DNA of 64,000 nt from the NCBI GenBank assembly GCA_902779185.1, contig CACZAM010000010.1, positions 62,001 through 126,000 of the forward strand. Direction: 5' to 3'. Below the pieces are notes generated by a model that searched no databases, had not been told where the DNA came from, and saw only the letters and a list, made by a program, of their open reading frames with translations. Shown here piece by piece: positions 1-8,596 of this stretch. The stretch comes from an uncultured Eubacteriales bacterium. GTDB taxonomy: Bacteria; Bacillota; Clostridia; Peptostreptococcales; Anaerovoracaceae. Made by a program: the position numbers and the translations under genes. Each line of letters starts with the position of its first letter. Position 1 is the stretch's first letter.

Positions 1-479
1 TCAACCATCGATCCGTCTCCATTGAGGATGCCGGCTGTCTGGGCAGCGCTTCCGGCGAGTTCAAGACCGATGAGCGCGACTATAGGACCCATCGCGGCCG
101 GAGGCAGGATGGCGTCGATCCACCTGGTGCCGACAAACTTGATGATACATGCAACGCAGCACATCAGGAGACCCGTAATGACGAATCCGCCCAGCGCGTA
201 CCGGTAGCCGAGATCAGGCTGCGCGATGACTATCAGGGCAGGTGATATGAATGCGAATGATGAACCGAGATAGGCAGGAGCTCCGCCTTTGGTGACAAAA
301 ATAAAGATAAGTGTTCCGATGCCGTTCATGAGGAGGGCGATGGAAGGACTTATCCCGAGAATGTAAGGAACGAGTACCGAAGCACTGAACATAGCGAATG
401 TGTGCTGAATTGAAAGGGGAATACCCTTACTAAGAGGTACTTTCTCCTGAATCTGGATGATCTGTCTTTGCTTAGCCAT
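1..479 (-). CDS. uraA: Uracil permease, NCS2 family (5' part only; runs off the left edge)
   Basis: The leftward frame from the ATG at 477-479 gives 159 residues and is open to the window edge, so the C-terminal two thirds are missing. The visible part matches the N-terminal half of UraA closely: the QHTFAMFSASVLVPYILG first helix, the PAYLGSSFAFISPAL segment, and IGLELAG, whose Glu lies in the region that contacts uracil and the proton in UraA. By family this is a membrane uracil:proton symporter used for pyrimidine salvage. A GAGAG ribosome site precedes the ATG, and a good promoter lies at 523-551 on the same strand. It is divergent from selD. Xanthine/uracil specificity is inferred from sequence similarity only. 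Confidence 0.9.
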   Translation of the reverse strand, partial: MAKQRQIIQIQEKVPLSKGIPLSIQHTFAMFSASVLVPYILGISPSIALLMNGIGTLIFIFVTKGGAPAYLGSSFAFISPALIVIAQPDLGYRYALGGFVITGLLMCCVACIIKFVGTRWIDAILPPAAMGPIVALIGLELAGSAAQTAGILNGDGSMV

Positions 480-522
480 AATATCTCTCTTTCGTTAAGA
501 TGTCCGAAAATTCATTATGAAG

Positions 523-551
523 ATTATACAAACCCGTCTTTGTGATGACAA
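523..551 (-). promoter_or_regulatory. Sigma-A type promoter for uraA
   Basis: On the minus strand TTGTCA (546-551) and a perfect TATAAT (523-528) are separated by 17 bases. Transcription would start near 516, leaving a leader of about 35 bases before the uraA ATG. Confidence 0.7.
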
Positions 552-610
552 TAGAAAAAAACACAATATCTTGTATTAAAAAAAGATAAAAGGTGGTAAT
601 ATACACATAT

Positions 611-1774
611 ATGGGTAAAGAGATAGACGATAAAATTTTACAGGAAGCAAAGGAGAAACTTGCTTGTCACATAGAGCCTCCAAAGCCGAAGGCTCCTGAT
701 TTTGTTGACCCTATGGGCAAGGTCCTTCTGACTCAGATGACTTCAGCAGGCGGTTGAGGCGCCAAAATAGGGCCGGGAGTCCTATCAAGTCTTCTGGCGG
801 GTCTGCCGAAGATAAGCGACCCGCGCATAATCGTTGGATTTGAGAGCAGTGACGATGCATGCGTATACAAGCTTACTGACGATATAGCAATAATCAATAC
901 TGTGGATTTCTTCCCGCCTATTGTGAACGATCCGTATATGTTCGGCCAGATAGCTGCTGCTAATGCCCTGAGTGATGTTTACGCGATGGGAGGTCAGCCT
1001 AAGCTGGCAATGAATCTTCTTACTTTCCCGAACGGCAAGCTTCCGCTTGATGCGGTCAAAGGAATATTGGAAGGCGGCAACGACAAAGTCTGTGAAGCCG
1101 GCGCCACGATAGTAGGGGGGCACAGCATAGATGATAAAGAGCCTAAGTACGGCCTGTCTGTGACGGGCTTTGCTCATCCTGATGATATACTCAGCAACAG
1201 CGCAAGCGCAGGAGATCTTCTGGTTATTACAAAGAAAATCGGGACAGGTGTCCTGACCACCGCAGCAAAGGTGGATCTGCTCACTGAGGAGGAAAACGCT
1301 GAACTCGAAGCGACTATGGCTTTTCTCAACAAATATGCCTGGGAAGCGATGCAGGGCGTCAAGGTCGATGGCTGTACCGACATAACCGGATTCGGCCTCA
1401 TGGGGCATGCTGCCGAGATGGCGAGAGCGGGCGGTGTTACTCTGGAACTTTACAGCCACAAGGTACCTGTGCTTCCGAGAGCACTTGAGATGGCTTCGAT
1501 GGGTATCATACCTGCAGGCGCGTACCGAAACATGGATTATGTCGGACCGGAGGTGATGGAGTTCCTTTCAAAGGATCCAAACAGAGACGCTGACCTCAGG
1601 GCGCGCATAGACTGTCTGTATGATCCTCAGTCATCAGGTGGCCTCCTGATAGCTGTAAAAGAAAAGGAGATCCCAAGACTCATAGAGCAGCTGGGCGAAA
1701 GAGGATGTGAAACTGAAATTATAGGATGCTTCAAGCCACAGAAGGGCAGGTATTCTGTAGAGATCCATGACTGA
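611..1774 (+). CDS. selD: Selenide, water dikinase, itself a selenoprotein (in-frame UGA at codon 49)
   Basis: SelD makes selenophosphate from selenide and ATP, the selenium donor for Sec-tRNA synthesis. The ATG at 611 follows AGGTGG (591-596). The frame is open to the TGA at 1772-1774 except for a TGA at 755-757, giving 387 residues with Sec49. Around it the protein reads SAGGUGAKIGPG, the exact place of the catalytic Cys/Sec in the family, with the partner Lys at 52. Downstream are the ATP-site segment GFESSDDACVYKL and VGGHSIDD. A hairpin just after the UGA can act as SECIS. selA, selB and tRNA-Sec occur in the same window, so UGA decoding is expected. The N-terminus is about 30 residues longer than in E. 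coli SelD. A gene finder ignoring Sec would start wrongly at 902. Confidence 0.95.
755..785 (+). promoter_or_regulatory. UGA selenocysteine codon and bacterial SECIS hairpin in selD
   Basis: The UGA is at 755-757. A stem ATAGG (767-771) / CCTAT (781-785) closes a nine-base loop at 772-780 with GGG at 775-777, 18-20 bases after the UGA. Bacterial SECIS elements recognised by SelB lie within the first ~40 bases after UGA and carry G in the apical loop, so position and loop content fit. The fold was done by eye. Confidence 0.7.
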
Positions 1775-1780
1775 TAAAAA

Positions 1781-1810
1781 ACGGTGTTCCGCAGCGCGGG
1801 ACACCGTTTT
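1781..1810. terminator. Bidirectional terminator between selD and the LysR gene
   Basis: A 10-bp stem (1781-1790 with 1798-1807, one G-T pair) with a seven-base loop is flanked by AAAAAA on the left and TTTT on the right, so it can stop both converging transcripts. Confidence 0.85.
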
Positions 1811-1835
1811 GTATTGTATAGAAAAATCTGCACGT

Positions 1836-2723
1836 TTATTTGTCTTTTATGCCTGCTTTAACGTATTCTCTGAAAGCGTCAGCACCAAGCGAGAAAGATG
1901 TATTCCTGAGATTTATCATATAGAAGGTGCGGTCTTCGTTGAAATCTTCGATTTCAGCGATACGGACTCTTCCGCCGAGAGATGAAGCAACTTTCTCAGA
2001 TATAATGGCGACACCGAGACCTGCTTCTACCGAACGTATCATGGTATCCATATCATCCACCAGAGCAGCGACGTCAAACGCGTCTTTTTCAAATCCTGAT
2101 TTGAGTGCCGTCTGTTCAAAAGTCTTTCGCGTAGCAGAACCTGTTTCACGCCAGATAAAAGGATAGCTGATCGCATCAGCGAGCTTTAGTTTTGAAGGTG
2201 TGTCAAAATTTACAGGAGCGATGAGCACTGATTTATCTGCAGCTACCTTTGTACACTCGATCGATGAAGAATTGACTTTTTCACCTACAAATCCGATTTC
2301 ACCCCTGCGCTCCGAGATGTTCTCGATAACAGTGTCTGTATCTGATACGGAAACATAATACTGAATGCCTGAATGTATCGCACGGAATCCCGAGAGAAGG
2401 TCAGGCAGGAATGTCACAGAAGGAATGGATGAAGTCTGTATTTCGAGTATTCCTCCGATGCTGCCGTTTGGGTCATTCAGTGCGTCTATCGCCTGGGCCC
2501 GCGCGTTGATCATCTCAACAGCGTATTTATAGAACTTGCTTCCCTGAGGAGTCATTTCAACGACTCTGCTCTTGCGGTCAAGCAGTTTTACACCAAGTTC
2601 TTTCTCAAGATTCCGGATATGAGTACTGATGGTGGGTTGTGTGAAGAATGTCGCATCAGCGGCCTTGCTGAAGCTTTTGTATCTTACGACATTGACAAAA
2701 GCCTCAATTTGCTTAAAGTCCAT
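1836..2723 (-). CDS. LysR-family transcriptional regulator, probably selenium-associated
   Basis: 295 residues, full family length. Residues 1-60 form the winged helix-turn-helix (MDFKQIEAFVNVVRYKSFS, QPTISTHIRNLEKELG), and residues about 90-295 the periplasmic-binding-protein-like effector domain. It starts at an ATG after AGGAGG and lies 8 bases beyond the ACT-domain gene, so it is probably the last gene of a thrC-ACT-lysR transcript. It converges on selD across a shared terminator. A LysR clade is known to track with selenium-use genes in Firmicutes, and the position next to selD suggests membership, but I infer this from location and general resemblance. The effector and targets are not visible. 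Confidence 0.85.
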   Translation of the reverse strand: MDFKQIEAFVNVVRYKSFSKAADATFFTQPTISTHIRNLEKELGVKLLDRKSRVVEMTPQGSKFYKYAVEMINARAQAIDALNDPNGSIGGILEIQTSSIPSVTFLPDLLSGFRAIHSGIQYYVSVSDTDTVIENISERRGEIGFVGEKVNSSSIECTKVAADKSVLIAPVNFDTPSKLKLADAISYPFIWRETGSATRKTFEQTALKSGFEKDAFDVAALVDDMDTMIRSVEAGLGVAIISEKVASSLGGRVRIAEIEDFNEDRTFYMINLRNTSFSLGADAFREYVKAGIKDK

Positions 2724-2731
2724 GTATCCTC

Positions 2732-3169
2732 CTAATCCATTCCAAGAAGCTGCACCCTTGACAGACCGGGTGCTTTTGTGATCTCTCTCAACATACTGTC
2801 AAGACTTCCGGCATCCTCTCCAAGTTCAAGCGTGATGACCACGTTTGCCCTGGAGTCTACGGGAGGATTCTGTGTAATGGTCCAGATGCTGTATCCATAA
2901 CGCGAAATGATGTTGAGTACAGTGGAAAGTGTACCTGCACTGTGACGCATCATCATTGAAATAATGGCGTGACGGCCCATGGAGACTGTGCTTATATCTC
3001 TGACCATGTCACGATATTTGTAGAAAGTGCTGCGTGAAATACCGACCATACGGACAGCTTCACTTACATCAGCGGCCTTACCCTCTTCAAGCAGTTCTTT
3101 GGCAAGGGAGACCTTCTCGCAATATGAAGGCAGAAGAGCCTTATCTACGATCAAGTATTTACCTTCCAT
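2732..3169 (-). CDS. ACT domain-containing protein (PheB-like)
   Basis: 145 residues. The N-terminal 60 residues are helical and include a segment resembling a helix-turn-helix (VSEAVRMVGISRSTFYKYRD). Residues about 70-145 form one ACT domain (SAGTLSTVLNIISRYGYSI...), a fold that binds amino acids for allosteric control. Small proteins of this build are annotated as PheB-like and often sit beside hom or thr genes. Here it is 6 bases downstream of thrC and 8 bases upstream of a LysR gene, so it may sense an aspartate-family amino acid and control neighbouring genes. That role is inference; the family has no firmly established biochemical activity that I know of. Confidence 0.85.
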   Translation of the reverse strand: MEGKYLIVDKALLPSYCEKVSLAKELLEEGKAADVSEAVRMVGISRSTFYKYRDMVRDISTVSMGRHAIISMMMRHSAGTLSTVLNIISRYGYSIWTITQNPPVDSRANVVITLELGEDAGSLDSMLREITKAPGLSRVQLLGMD

Positions 3170-3175
3170 ATGATG

Positions 3176-4663
3176 TTAACCTCTCACATTGCTTTTTTCA
3201 ATAACATACGCCTTCATATCCGATATTTCGATAACGTCGTTGTGAACTATAGGCTTTTTAAATATTCCGGCAAGGCCGGCAGGAATGTCCGCACCGGTAA
3301 TATCATGACACTTGTTCATGTTACCCTCATCGCTGCCCGTAAGTTCTTCACCCAGAGCTTCAAGTACGGCTGCTGAAAATTTATAAGGTGAGGCCGTTGA
3401 CAGGACTACAGCAGGAACATCTGTATAACCAGGCTCCTCCTTATATCTCTCCATACATGCCCAGGCGATAGAGGTGTGGGTATCCATCAGATATCTGTCC
3501 GCTTCAAATACGCTTTTTATAGCGGCGGCTCCTTCATCATCGCATGCATATATTCCAGTGAAGACAGATTTGATCTCCGTGAGTTCTTCCGGGGTGATAG
3601 TATATTCACCGGTCTGCTCGAGCTGTTTCATATATTCTACAGTATGCTCAGGACCGCATACGTAATAGAGAAGCCGCTCGAGGTTGCTTGATACCAGAAT
3701 GTCCATGGAAGGAGAGGTGGTTTTGTAGAATTCACGCTTCCTGTCATAGTGACCTGTGCTGAGGAATTCGGTCAGCACATCATTTTTATTGGAAGCGCAT
3801 ACGAGTCTGCGTACAGGGAGTCCCATCTTTAACGCGTACCAGCCTGCCATGATGTCTCCGAAATTTCCTGTTGGAACTATAAAGTCAATTTTGTCACCAT
3901 CAGCAATCACTCCGTCCCTGAGGAGCTGAGCGTATGCTGAATAATAGTAAACGATCTGAGGAACAAGCCTTCCGATATTAATGGAATTTGCACTTGAAAG
4001 AGATACACCCCTGACCGGCTTAGGGATCTCTCTGAAAAGGCGTTTTACACCTGTCTGAGCATCGTCAAAATTGCCGCGGATCGCACACGCTGTCACATTG
4101 GCGCTTGCAGGGGTCACCATCTGCAGCCTCTGCGTGTCAGAGACTCCTCCGTGAGGATAGAAAACTATGATGCCTGTGCCCGGTACATCGCTGAAGCCTT
4201 GTATCGCGGCGCTTCCCGTATCTCCTGATGTAGCTGTCAGGATCATGATGTCGTCAGTGAAGTCATTCATGCTCCTTGCCGCGCTCATGAGATTAGGAAG
4301 GGCAGACAGGGCAACATCCTTGAATGCTGATGTAGGTCCGTGATAAAGCTCCAGCACATGGGCCTCATGCCTGCAGCTTTGTGTTTTGACGAGAGGCGTG
4401 ATTTCTTCGGAAGAGAATTTGTTTTTATAGCTTCTCTCAACCAGCTCGTCAATGAGCTCTTCGCCGTAGTCGTCAAAGAACGTGTTCCACACGGCTTTTG
4501 CCATGCTTCTGAAATCACCTTTGATTATGTCATGATAATCCGTCTTTACCAGATCGGTATCTGAAGGAACGTAAAGACCGCCGCCTTCAGCCTGGCCGTC
4601 AAGAATTGCCTTGCTGGATCTGACTCTGATGGATGGGTTTCTCGTACTTACATATTCGATCAT
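3176..4663 (-). CDS. thrC: Threonine synthase
   Basis: 495 residues, of the longer class of threonine synthases. It converts O-phosphohomoserine to threonine with PLP. The PLP lysine is in HGPTSAFKDVALS (Lys115), followed by ATSGDTGSAA and the phosphate-binding PTGNFGD segment. The N-terminal ~80 residues match the family's cap domain (STRNPSIRVRSSKAIL). It heads a leftward unit with the ACT protein and LysR gene. The upstream 293-bp region (4664-4956) is shared with the divergent hom-lysC-asd operon, so threonine branch genes flank one control region. No homoserine kinase gene is present in the window. Confidence 0.95.
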   Translation of the reverse strand: MIEYVSTRNPSIRVRSSKAILDGQAEGGGLYVPSDTDLVKTDYHDIIKGDFRSMAKAVWNTFFDDYGEELIDELVERSYKNKFSSEEITPLVKTQSCRHEAHVLELYHGPTSAFKDVALSALPNLMSAARSMNDFTDDIMILTATSGDTGSAAIQGFSDVPGTGIIVFYPHGGVSDTQRLQMVTPASANVTACAIRGNFDDAQTGVKRLFREIPKPVRGVSLSSANSINIGRLVPQIVYYYSAYAQLLRDGVIADGDKIDFIVPTGNFGDIMAGWYALKMGLPVRRLVCASNKNDVLTEFLSTGHYDRKREFYKTTSPSMDILVSSNLERLLYYVCGPEHTVEYMKQLEQTGEYTITPEELTEIKSVFTGIYACDDEGAAAIKSVFEADRYLMDTHTSIAWACMERYKEEPGYTDVPAVVLSTASPYKFSAAVLEALGEELTGSDEGNMNKCHDITGADIPAGLAGIFKKPIVHNDVIEISDMKAYVIEKSNVRG

Positions 4664-4956
4664 TTTTTTACCTTTCTTACCATAAGGTGTATAAACACCC
4701 GGACAAGCAATAAGTTATTGAATTACGACAATGAATATGATACATTACTTCTAACTTAAAGACAAGTGTTTTCATATCGCGGACACAGATGAATGATTTG
4801 TCTTTCTTACACGGAGCAAACCAAAAAAACCTGATATATTTTGTGTAATACACCAAAATTTACGGATAAAGATATCGAAAATGACGGCAAAGCAAATTGC
4901 ACGTTTTTACGTACACAAGACTCAGCCGAAGTAAAAAATACGTTGGAGGTATTTCA

Positions 4957-6123
4957 ATGAAAATAGCTATAATGGGGTTTGGTACTGTCGGAAGCGGAGC
5001 TTATGAAGCATCAAAGGCTGACGGTAATATTGAGGTAGTCAGGATACTTGCCAGACATGGCCGGGAAGGATATGAGTATCTCAATGATATCATCACGCCG
5101 GACATTGACGATATAGCCGGTGATCCTGAGATCGAACTCGTGGTGGAATCCATGGGCGGCATTGAGCCTGCAAGAGAGTATGTGCTGAAATGCCTGAGAG
5201 CAGGAAAGCATGTGGTGACTCCTAACAAGAATCTGATAAGTGCCTGCTACACTGAACTCATGCAGGAAGCGGCAGCTCACGGTGTCAAACTCAGATTCAC
5301 GTCTGCTGTAGGCGGCGGTATACCGTGGCTCTTCAATCTGCTCAGGACGAAGCGCTGTGATGAGATACTTCAGATCAGGGGCATCGTGAACGGAACCTGC
5401 AACTACATTCTTGACGCGATGTATGACAAGGGAGCCGATTTCAGTGAGATGCTTAAGATAGCTCAGGAGATCGGTTATGCTGAAACAGATCCTTCTGCGG
5501 ATATCGAAGGAACAGACACCCTGAGGAAGACCGTAATAAGCACGAATCTGGCTTTCGACGCGGCAATACAGGAGGAAGATGTTACCTGCTACGGAATCGA
5601 CACCATACAGGCATGCGACATTTCATACCTGAAAAAGAAGGGCCTGGTGTGTAAGCTCATGATGAAGGCGGAGAAAAAGGACGGAGCCATTGAGGTCTAC
5701 GTTGAGCCGACAGCCTTCCCTGAGGACTCGCTCGAGGCAAACGTGAAGCTGAACAACAATCTGATCACGCTGACCGCAAGGCACCTCGGCACACAGAGCT
5801 ACTTCGGACAGGGAGCTGGAATGATGCCGACGGGAGAGTCCGTAATACAGGATGTGATCGATATACGTGACGGCAGGGAGCAGAGCATCGGGATCAAGGA
5901 AGCAAGCGGTCTGAAAGCTGACAACAGCAAGGCGATCCACAGATATTACATAAGACACGACCGGATGTGCGAGCATATCGAGCCGCTCATAGATACTTAT
6001 GAAGAAAAAGACGGTATTTATTACTGCATCTCAAAGCCGATCCCGGTAGAGAAGATGCATGAAATGGGACATCACCGCAAGGAGAAGGGCAAGGATATGT
6101 TCTTTGCAGCACTTGCTGAATAA
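4957..6123 (+). CDS. hom: Homoserine dehydrogenase with a shortened C-terminal region
   Basis: 388 residues from the ATG at 4957, chosen because TTGGAGG (4944-4949) sits just upstream; the longer reading from 4897 has no ribosome site. It reduces aspartate semialdehyde to homoserine. Seen are the nucleotide-binding GFGTVGSG (residues 7-14), the substrate/catalytic region GIVNGTCNYIL, and DIEGTDTLRKTVI. Usual Firmicutes enzymes are about 430 residues with a C-terminal ACT domain. Here the sequence begins like an ACT strand (RYYIR) but continues for only about 55 residues without the DxPG signature, so feedback control by threonine may be lost or altered. First gene of hom-lysC-asd. Confidence 0.93.
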   Translation: MKIAIMGFGTVGSGAYEASKADGNIEVVRILARHGREGYEYLNDIITPDIDDIAGDPEIELVVESMGGIEPAREYVLKCLRAGKHVVTPNKNLISACYTELMQEAAAHGVKLRFTSAVGGGIPWLFNLLRTKRCDEILQIRGIVNGTCNYILDAMYDKGADFSEMLKIAQEIGYAETDPSADIEGTDTLRKTVISTNLAFDAAIQEEDVTCYGIDTIQACDISYLKKKGLVCKLMMKAEKKDGAIEVYVEPTAFPEDSLEANVKLNNNLITLTARHLGTQSYFGQGAGMMPTGESVIQDVIDIRDGREQSIGIKEASGLKADNSKAIHRYYIRHDRMCEHIEPLIDTYEEKDGIYYCISKPIPVEKMHEMGHHRKEKGKDMFFAALAE

Positions 6124-6145
6124 AAATAGGAAGGGAACGGAATAA

Positions 6146-7471
6146 ATGCTTAAGGTACTGAAATTCGGCGGATCGAGCCTTGCAGACAGCTCACAGTTCG
6201 CTAAGGTAAAGGAAATAGTAGAATCAGACAGCTCGCGTGAAGTGGTAATAGTATCAGCTCCCGGCAAAAGGAGCAGTGATGATAACAAGATAACAGATCT
6301 GCTTTATCTGACTCATGCACATATCCGTTATGGAGTGGATTATAACGGAGTTCTCTCCATGATAAAGAAGAGATACGCGGAGATCAAAAAAGGCTGCGGA
6401 CTCAGTACGGACATAGAGTCGATCATCGATGAAACCTTTGCTGCCTTGGATAAGAAGACGCCTGTTGATTACCTCGCCTCGCGAGGAGAATATTTCAGCG
6501 CGAGGCTTATGGCAGAGTATCTCGGTTATCAGTTCGTTGACGCGGTCGACTGGCTGTGCTTCGAGTACAATGGGAAGGTAAATGCGGAAAAGTCAGAGGA
6601 AAAACTCAGGGAACTCAAGAGCAAATACAACCGCATCGTGACCCCGGGATTCTACGGCGCGATGCCGAGCGGCGACATACGTGTATTCCCAAGGGGCGGT
6701 TCTGATATAACCGGAGCTCTCGCGGCGGCATATCTCGGCGCAGATGTATATGAAAACTGGACCGATGTGTCGGGAATCCTCATGGTAGACCCGAGGATTG
6801 TGAAAGACCCTAAGACCATTGCCAGGGTGACATTTGATGAACTGAGAGAGCTCAGCTATATGGGGGCGTCCGTGCTTCATGAGGACACCGTGTTCCCGGT
6901 AAGGATCAGAGACATTCCTGTCAATATCCGCAATACGAACGAACCTGACAATCCGGGCACCATAATAAGGGAACACTTTGAAGATGAGCTCGAGGAAGAA
7001 ACTGAAAGATTTATCACCGGAATAGCAGGAAAGCGCAATTTTTCTATAATCAGTATCTATAAAAGCAGAATGGGCGAGGAGAAGCTCGGACTGCTCAGAC
7101 AGGTACTTGAAGTGTTTGCACAGTATGAAGTGCCGGTGGAGCAGATACCTAGTGGTGTCGACAGCTTCTCGGTGGTATTCCCAAGCGGCAGCATCGGCAG
7201 CAGAAAGCATGAACTCATGCAGGAACTGTCTGAGTTCGAAGGCATCGACAACTGCACTCTCACCGAAGGTGTAAGCCTTATAGCGATCGTAGGACGCCAG
7301 ATGGCATACAGGATAGGAATCTCCGGCAAGATCTTCAAGACTCTGGGAGAAAACAAGATCAATATAAGAACGATAGAGCAATGCGCCGATGAGATCAACA
7401 TCATGGTAGGTGTTTATGACGAAGATTTCGAAAGGGCCATACGTGTGCTCTATGAAAGCTTTGCTAAATAA
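6146..7471 (+). CDS. lysC: Aspartate kinase
   Basis: 441 residues. It phosphorylates aspartate, the first step of lysine, threonine and methionine synthesis. The N-terminus KFGGSSLADSSQF is the classical kinase signature, SRGEYFSARLMAEYL and FPRGGSDITGA complete the active site, and the C-terminal ~150 residues carry two ACT domains (GLLRQVLEVFAQYEVPV and KIFKTLGENKINI). It lies 22 bases after hom and 33 bases before asd with GGAA-type ribosome sites. The length fits the monofunctional class (about 440 residues). Which amino acid inhibits it cannot be told from sequence, although the gene order suggests the threonine branch. Confidence 0.95.
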   Translation: MLKVLKFGGSSLADSSQFAKVKEIVESDSSREVVIVSAPGKRSSDDNKITDLLYLTHAHIRYGVDYNGVLSMIKKRYAEIKKGCGLSTDIESIIDETFAALDKKTPVDYLASRGEYFSARLMAEYLGYQFVDAVDWLCFEYNGKVNAEKSEEKLRELKSKYNRIVTPGFYGAMPSGDIRVFPRGGSDITGALAAAYLGADVYENWTDVSGILMVDPRIVKDPKTIARVTFDELRELSYMGASVLHEDTVFPVRIRDIPVNIRNTNEPDNPGTIIREHFEDELEEETERFITGIAGKRNFSIISIYKSRMGEEKLGLLRQVLEVFAQYEVPVEQIPSGVDSFSVVFPSGSIGSRKHELMQELSEFEGIDNCTLTEGVSLIAIVGRQMAYRIGISGKIFKTLGENKINIRTIEQCADEINIMVGVYDEDFERAIRVLYESFAK

Positions 7472-7504
7472 TTAAGAATCAATTATAGAAAAGGAAGGGT
7501 AGAA

Positions 7505-8539
7505 ATGAAGAAGTACAACGTAGGAGTAATGGGTGCGACCGGAGCGGTCGGACAGCAGATGATCAAGGTACTCGCAGAGAGGGATTTCCCGGTAGGCGAG
7601 CTGAGATGCCTGGCAAGTGAAAGATCTGAGGGTAAGGTGCTGAGCACACCGTTCGGCGATATCACCATTCAGAGAACATGCGAGACGGCATTTGAAGGCC
7701 TTGACATAGTGCTCGGCGCATCGGAAAACGATATTGCTGAAGCTATGGCACCTCACATTAAGGCGGCAGGAGCGGTATTTGTAGACAACTCATCGGCATT
7801 CAGACTGTATCCGGATGTTCCTCTGGTCGTTCCTGAAATCAATCCTGAAGATGTGAAATGGAACAACGGCATCATAAGCAATCCGAACTGCACAACTATC
7901 ATATCGCTGGTTGCGATCAACGCGATCAACAAGCTGTCAAAAATTGAAGGAATATATGCTTCATCTTATCAGGCTACGAGCGGTGCCGGAGCAGCAGGCC
8001 CTGTAGAGATGTATGATCAGTCTGAAGCGGTCCTGAAAGCAAGGGCAGCAGGCGGCGAAGGAAACTCCTACGGAGCTGACATCGATCCAAAGGTGTTCCA
8101 GTATCAGATCGCATATAATGTCATCCCTCAGATCGGCGGATTCGGCGAGAATCTGTACTCATCCGAAGAGATGAAGCTGCAGAACGAAGGCCGCAAGATC
8201 ATGCATCTGCCTGATCTCAAGGTAAGCTGCACATGTGTCAGAGTCCCTGTTGAGAGATCACACGCAGTATCGATAGATGTGATAACGGAAGAGAAACTTG
8301 ACCTGGAAGATGTCAGAGAAGCTATCATGGAGGCGCCGGGATGCAGACTTTATGACGAGCCATCCGAGAAGATCTATCCGATGCCTATACTGACATCAAA
8401 TCAGGATATAGTTTATGTCGGCAGGATCCGCCGCGACCTCGTCAACGAAAACGGCATCAATCTCTGGTGCTGCGGAGATCAGGTGCGCAAAGGCGCTGCT
8501 ACAAACGCAGTACAGATAGCAGAGCTGCTAATTAAATAA
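7505..8539 (+). CDS. asd: Aspartate-semialdehyde dehydrogenase
   Basis: 344 residues, full length. It reduces aspartyl phosphate to aspartate semialdehyde, the step between the two enzymes encoded upstream. The N-terminus VGVMGATGAVGQQM is the NADP-binding loop. NPNCTTI contains the catalytic Cys129, and SYQATSGAGAAGP follows. The ATG at 7505 has AAGGAAGGG just upstream. Third gene of hom-lysC-asd and followed by a strong terminator at 8563, which ends the operon. Confidence 0.96.
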   Translation: MKKYNVGVMGATGAVGQQMIKVLAERDFPVGELRCLASERSEGKVLSTPFGDITIQRTCETAFEGLDIVLGASENDIAEAMAPHIKAAGAVFVDNSSAFRLYPDVPLVVPEINPEDVKWNNGIISNPNCTTIISLVAINAINKLSKIEGIYASSYQATSGAGAAGPVEMYDQSEAVLKARAAGGEGNSYGADIDPKVFQYQIAYNVIPQIGGFGENLYSSEEMKLQNEGRKIMHLPDLKVSCTCVRVPVERSHAVSIDVITEEKLDLEDVREAIMEAPGCRLYDEPSEKIYPMPILTSNQDIVYVGRIRRDLVNENGINLWCCGDQVRKGAATNAVQIAELLIK

Positions 8540-8562
8540 AAAGTTAACAGATAGAATAAAGC

Positions 8563-8596
8563 CCCGCTGATTGAAGATTCAGCGGGACTTCGTTTT
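8563..8596 (+). terminator. Terminator of hom-lysC-asd
   Basis: An 8-bp perfect stem (8563-8570 with 8579-8586), eight-base loop, and TTTT at 8593-8596 shortly after the stem. Confidence 0.8.

Noticed and set aside
755..757. selD as a pseudogene broken by a stop codon
   Set aside because: The TGA is at the catalytic Cys/Sec position, the frame is clean on both sides, and all Sec machinery genes are present.
785..1459. 224-codon minus-strand frame
   Set aside because: It lies antisense to selD, has no ribosome site and low-complexity composition; selD codon pattern explains it.
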